From the NCBI GenBank assembly GCA_964395715.1, contig CAYNAU010000005.1, positions 109,507 through 173,506 on the forward strand: a stretch of DNA of 64,000 nt. Reading direction: 5' to 3'. A program made the translations under genes and the position numbers. Below the pieces are notes generated by a model. The model saw only the letters and a list, made by a program, of their open reading frames with translations, was not told the DNA's origin and ran no database searches. This document shows, one piece after another, positions 61,451 to 64,000 of the stretch. Source of the DNA: Porticoccus sp964395715. Lineage in GTDB: Bacteria; Pseudomonadota; Gammaproteobacteria; Pseudomonadales; Porticoccaceae. The first letter of the stretch is position 1, and every line of letters starts with the position of its first letter.

Positions 61451-62484
61451 TTATCCGTTAAATCCAATTGCCGGGGCAAATTATCCGGACTCTGTAGTCC
61501 AAAATGTTCGTAGGCAAGGGCCGTCACCATACGCCCTCTAAGGGTTCTGGTCATATAGCCTTGTTGTATCAGGTAGGGCTCAATCACATCCTCAATGGTA
61601 CCGCGCTCCTCACTGATGGCCGCCGCCAAACTCTCTACTCCAACTGGGCCCCCAGAGAATTTTTCCATAATCGCCAGCAACAGGCGGCGGTCCATATGAT
61701 CAAATCCCTTGCCATCGACATTCAGCATGTTCAGTGCCTGGTCTGCCACATCAGCAGTGATGTTGCCGTCTGCCTTCATTTCTGCAAAATCCCTGACCCG
61801 CCGCAACAGGCGATTGGCAATACGCGGCGTACCCCGTGAACGGCGAGCGATTTCAGCGGCGCCCGGCTTGTCCAGGCTGACACCAAGCATACCGGCTGAA
61901 CGGTAGACGATCTGGCTCAGCTCCTCGACCGAATAGAATTCCAGCCGCTGCACAATGCCGAAGCGATCCCGCAAAGGTGAAGTCAGCAGACCGGCCCTGG
62001 TGGTCGCTCCAACCAGGGTAAATGGCGGCAGGTCAAGCTTGATAGAGCGGGCCGCCGGGCCTTCACCAATCATGATATCCAGCTGATAATCTTCCATGGC
62101 CGGGTAGATCACTTCTTCCACCACCGGGCTGAGGCGGTGAATTTCATCAATGAACAACACATCCCCTGGTTCCAGGTTGGTCATCAACGCCACCAGGTCG
62201 CCGGCACGCTCCAACACTGGACCGGATGTTGTTTTCAGGGCCACGCCGAGTTCATTGGCAATGATATGTGCCAGGGTGGTTTTGCCAAGCCCCGGGGGAC
62301 CGAACACCAGGGTATGATCCAGAGGCTCACCGCGATTACGGGCCGCACCGATAAAGATGTCGAGCTGATCGCGCACAGCCTGCTGGCCGACATAATCGGC
62401 AAGACTCAAGGGGCGAATGGCGCGGTCGAAACGATCTTCCTGAACGGAAGCTTCGGGGGAAATCAGACGGTCTGTTTCGATCAT
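61447..62484 (-). CDS. ruvB: Holliday junction helicase RuvB
   Basis: AAA+ motor for branch migration. The 345-residue protein has Walker A FGPPGLGKTTLAHIIANELG, Walker B VLFIDEIHRLSPVVEE, sensor 1 LVGATTRAG and the winged C-terminus (EDVIEPYLIQQGYMTRTLRG). It follows ruvA by 24 bases. Confidence 0.97.
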   Translation of the reverse strand: MIETDRLISPEASVQEDRFDRAIRPLSLADYVGQQAVRDQLDIFIGAARNRGEPLDHTLVFGPPGLGKTTLAHIIANELGVALKTTSGPVLERAGDLVALMTNLEPGDVLFIDEIHRLSPVVEEVIYPAMEDYQLDIMIGEGPAARSIKLDLPPFTLVGATTRAGLLTSPLRDRFGIVQRLEFYSVEELSQIVYRSAGMLGVSLDKPGAAEIARRSRGTPRIANRLLRRVRDFAEMKADGNITADVADQALNMLNVDGKGFDHMDRRLLLAIMEKFSGGPVGVESLAAAISEERGTIEDVIEPYLIQQGYMTRTLRGRMVTALAYEHFGLQSPDNLPRQLDLTDK

Positions 62485-62508
62485 AGCGGCCAGTATATCT
62501 TGCTGCGC

Positions 62509-63111
62509 TTAGCTTTTAACCATGCTTTTGAGTGCCAGACGAATCAATTCCTGACTACTTTGCCCTTCCGTGGCTACAGCATTGACCATGCGCGAAGCCT
62601 CCTGCGGTTTATAGCCAAGGGAAGTCAGCGCACTCTCTGCCTCCAGAACCGCGTCGGCCTGCTCTATACGGGTTGCGGGCGAGGAGACCGGCATATCTTT
62701 CGTGGCAAAACTTTGCAGGCGATCGCGCATTTCGACAATCAACCTTTCAGCTGTTTTTTTACCCACTCCCGGCAGCCTAACCAGACCCGCCACATCGTTA
62801 TTCTGAACACCTTTGACAAACTCGCTGGCGGTCATGCCGGAAAGAATGGCCAGCGCCAGCTTGGGCCCAACACCGCTGACCTTGATCAGGTGGCGGAACA
62901 GTTCACGCTCGCTCTGCTCGCCAAAGCCATAGAGCTGATGGGCATCTTCGCGTACTACCAGGTGTGTATGCAGCACCACGATTTCACCCTGAGGGGGCAA
63001 GTCAAAAAACGTCGTCAGGGAAACCTGGACCTCATAACCGACACCCTGCACATCAATCAGCAACTCCTGTGCCTGACGCTCCAGCAACACACCGCTGATA
63101 CGGCCGATCAT
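62509..63111 (-). CDS. ruvA: Holliday junction helicase subunit RuvA
   Basis: Binds the four-way junction and loads RuvB. The 200-residue protein begins MIGRISGVLLERQAQELLID, has the acidic pin region and two helix-hairpin-helix motifs (LIKVSGVGPKLALAILSGMT; LVRLPGVGKKTAERLIVEMR), and a C-terminal RuvB-binding domain. The ATG overlaps the ruvC stop by four bases. Confidence 0.97.
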   Translation of the reverse strand: MIGRISGVLLERQAQELLIDVQGVGYEVQVSLTTFFDLPPQGEIVVLHTHLVVREDAHQLYGFGEQSERELFRHLIKVSGVGPKLALAILSGMTASEFVKGVQNNDVAGLVRLPGVGKKTAERLIVEMRDRLQSFATKDMPVSSPATRIEQADAVLEAESALTSLGYKPQEASRMVNAVATEGQSSQELIRLALKSMVKS

Positions 63112-63668
63112 TTCACCGGACTCCCCTGCTCACTGCCAGCTCCGGGCATAGACTTGATACGACCCCGGGAATAATGGATTCCCTTGGACAAACCCGAGGC
63201 TGTGCTCAGGGTTCTGGCATGACAGAGGGCAACAGCCAGGGCATCGGCAGCATCCTCGGCGGGCGCGGCAGACAGCTTGAGCAGACGTGTCACCATAAAC
63301 TGCACCTGCGACTTGTTGGCCGCCCCGGTGCCCACTACGGATTGTTTAACCAAGCGAGCGGCATACTCGGCCACACTCAAGCCGGCGTTGGTGCCAGCCG
63401 CTATGGCGGCGCCCCGCGCCTGGCCAAGTTTTAACGCGGCCCTGGGATCCCTGGCCAGAAAAATATCTTCCACGGCCATGGTGGTCGGGCGATATTCGGA
63501 AATCAGGGTGCTGAGGCTGTCGAAAATAATTTTCAGACGCTCGGGAAGGGCGCCTTCGGGCAAACGGATAATTCCGCTGGTGACGTATTCAGCGTTTGCA
63601 CCAACGGCGTTGATTACGCCAAAACCGGTTTTTCGGGAACCGGGGTCAATGCCGAGTATCAGGGTCAT
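63108..63668 (-). CDS. ruvC: Holliday junction resolvase RuvC
   Basis: RNase-H-fold endonuclease. The 186-residue protein has the catalytic Asp in ILGIDPGSRKTGFGVI, Glu in TMAVEDIFLARDP, and Asp pair in PAEDAADALAVALCHA. First gene of the ruvCAB-ybgC-tol operon, behind a LexA box 16 bases upstream. Confidence 0.97.
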   Translation of the reverse strand: MTLILGIDPGSRKTGFGVINAVGANAEYVTSGIIRLPEGALPERLKIIFDSLSTLISEYRPTTMAVEDIFLARDPRAALKLGQARGAAIAAGTNAGLSVAEYAARLVKQSVVGTGAANKSQVQFMVTRLLKLSAAPAEDAADALAVALCHARTLSTASGLSKGIHYSRGRIKSMPGAGSEQGSPVK

Positions 63669-63683
63669 GCCATCTCACCAACA

Positions 63684-63703
63684 TACTGTATATTGCTACA
63701 GTA
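63684..63703 (-). promoter_or_regulatory. LexA (SOS) box of ruvCAB
   Basis: TACTGTATATTGCTACAGTA contains CTGT-N8-ACAG with perfect arms, the gammaproteobacterial SOS consensus. It is 16-35 bases before the ruvC ATG, so LexA should control ruvC, A and B together. Confidence 0.92.
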
Positions 63704-63750
63704 TCCTACTGATGCAAAATTACAAGCCCTGTTCAGCCACTTACCTCCCC

Positions 63751-63782
63751 AAAAATAAAAAAGGCGGCCACTGGGGCCGCCC
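63751..63782 (-). terminator. Terminator of the APAEE-repeat gene
   Basis: On the minus strand GGGCGGCC and GGCCGCC arms close a CCAGT loop and are followed by TTTTTTATTTTT. It separates the upstream gene from ruvC. Confidence 0.9.
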
Positions 63783-63799
63783 GATCAAACCGCAAAACG

Positions 63800-64000
63800 T
63801 TACTCAGCTTTGGGTTCTTCATCTTCTGCAGCAGNNNNNNNNNNNNNNNNNNNNNNNNNNNNNNNNNNNNNNNNNNNNNNNNNNNNNNNNNNNNNNNNNN
63901 NNNNNNNNNNNNNNNNNNNNNNNNNNNNNNNNNNGTGCTTCTTCGGCAGGTGCTTCTTCGGCAGGTGCTTCTTCGGCAGGTGCTTCTTCGGCAGGTGCTT
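63800..64000 (-). CDS. C-terminus of a gene with tandem APAEE repeats, interrupted by a gap
   Basis: The minus-strand frame ends in AAEDEEPKAE and stop. Right of the gap at least four copies of a 15-base unit encode APAEE. The same acidic Ala/Glu/Pro composition on both sides suggests one protein with a repetitive acidic tail. The N-terminus is outside the window, so the protein cannot be named; in relatives yebC often precedes ruvC, but YebC has no such tail. Confidence 0.6.
   Translation of the reverse strand, partial: KHLPKKHLPKKHLPKKHLPKKHXXXXXXXXXXXXXXXXXXXXXXXXXXXXXXXXXXAAEDEEPKAE
63835..63934. other. Assembly gap of 100 N
   Basis: Exactly 100 undetermined bases inside the 15-base tandem repeat, a typical placeholder where short reads could not span the array. 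The true length is unknown. Confidence 0.98.

Noticed and set aside
1..64000. CRISPR arrays, insertion sequences and rRNA genes
   Set aside because: I looked on both strands and saw no regularly spaced repeats with unique spacers, no transposase genes with terminal inverted repeats, and no rRNA signatures.

Overview
The window comes from a chromosome of an aerobic gammaproteobacterium, probably of the Pseudomonas/Cellvibrionales side of the class. The core order (secG-tpiA-glmM-folP-ftsH-rlmE / yhbY / greA-carB-carA-dapB-dnaJ-dnaK-grpE / recN, then fur / bamE-rnfH-ratA / smpB, tmRNA, and the queCE - cpoB-pal-tolBARQ-ybgC-ruvBAC block) matches what is known from Pseudomonas-like genomes. The tmRNA tag ANDDNYALAA and a Fur without the C-x2-C zinc pair fit that placement. 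Genus cannot be read from the sequence alone.

Region 1 (1-10,839) is an integrated island at the 3' end of a tRNA-Leu(GAG) gene. Next to the tRNA lies a P4-type tyrosine integrase. Then come a translationally coupled pair of unknown genes (51 and 326 aa), an AlpA regulator, two small mobile-element proteins and a terminase-small-subunit-like protein. The cargo is a tight minus-strand operon: hsdR, hsdS, a 168-aa HEPN-like protein (R-x4-H), a HamA (DUF1837) nuclease, and the first 39 codons of a further gene in the HamB position. No hsdM lies between hsdR and hsdS. This HEPN-HamA(-HamB) set inside a type I restriction operon is the most interesting part of the window.

Region 2 (10,840-28,700) is housekeeping: protein export, glycolysis, cell-wall sugar, folate, FtsH, ribosome assembly, pyrimidine/arginine precursor synthesis, lysine/DAP, and the DnaK chaperone set. 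Sigma-32-like promoters precede grpE and dnaK, and the grpE one forces a GTG start.

Region 3 (28,740-53,700) holds recN, a 34-aa membrane peptide with a strong ribosome-binding site, two unknown genes, two diguanylate cyclases, fur/bamE, a sodium symporter, smpB, the Fur-box-controlled bfd plus bfr, tmRNA, two Sel1-repeat proteins, a three-gene 2-oxoacid:acceptor oxidoreductase operon, an alcohol dehydrogenase, MFS, MscS and CaCA transporters, and a soluble triple-PAS chemoreceptor behind a sigma-28-type promoter.

Region 4 (53,879-54,941) is a ~1 kb element between 51-bp direct repeats of tRNA-Lys(TTT). It carries only a two-HTH repressor and no integrase. Region 5 (55,017-63,668) has queuosine genes, the complete Tol-Pal operon and ruvCAB, with a perfect LexA box in front of ruvC. 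The right end is an assembly gap of 100 N inside a gene with a tandem APAEE repeat.
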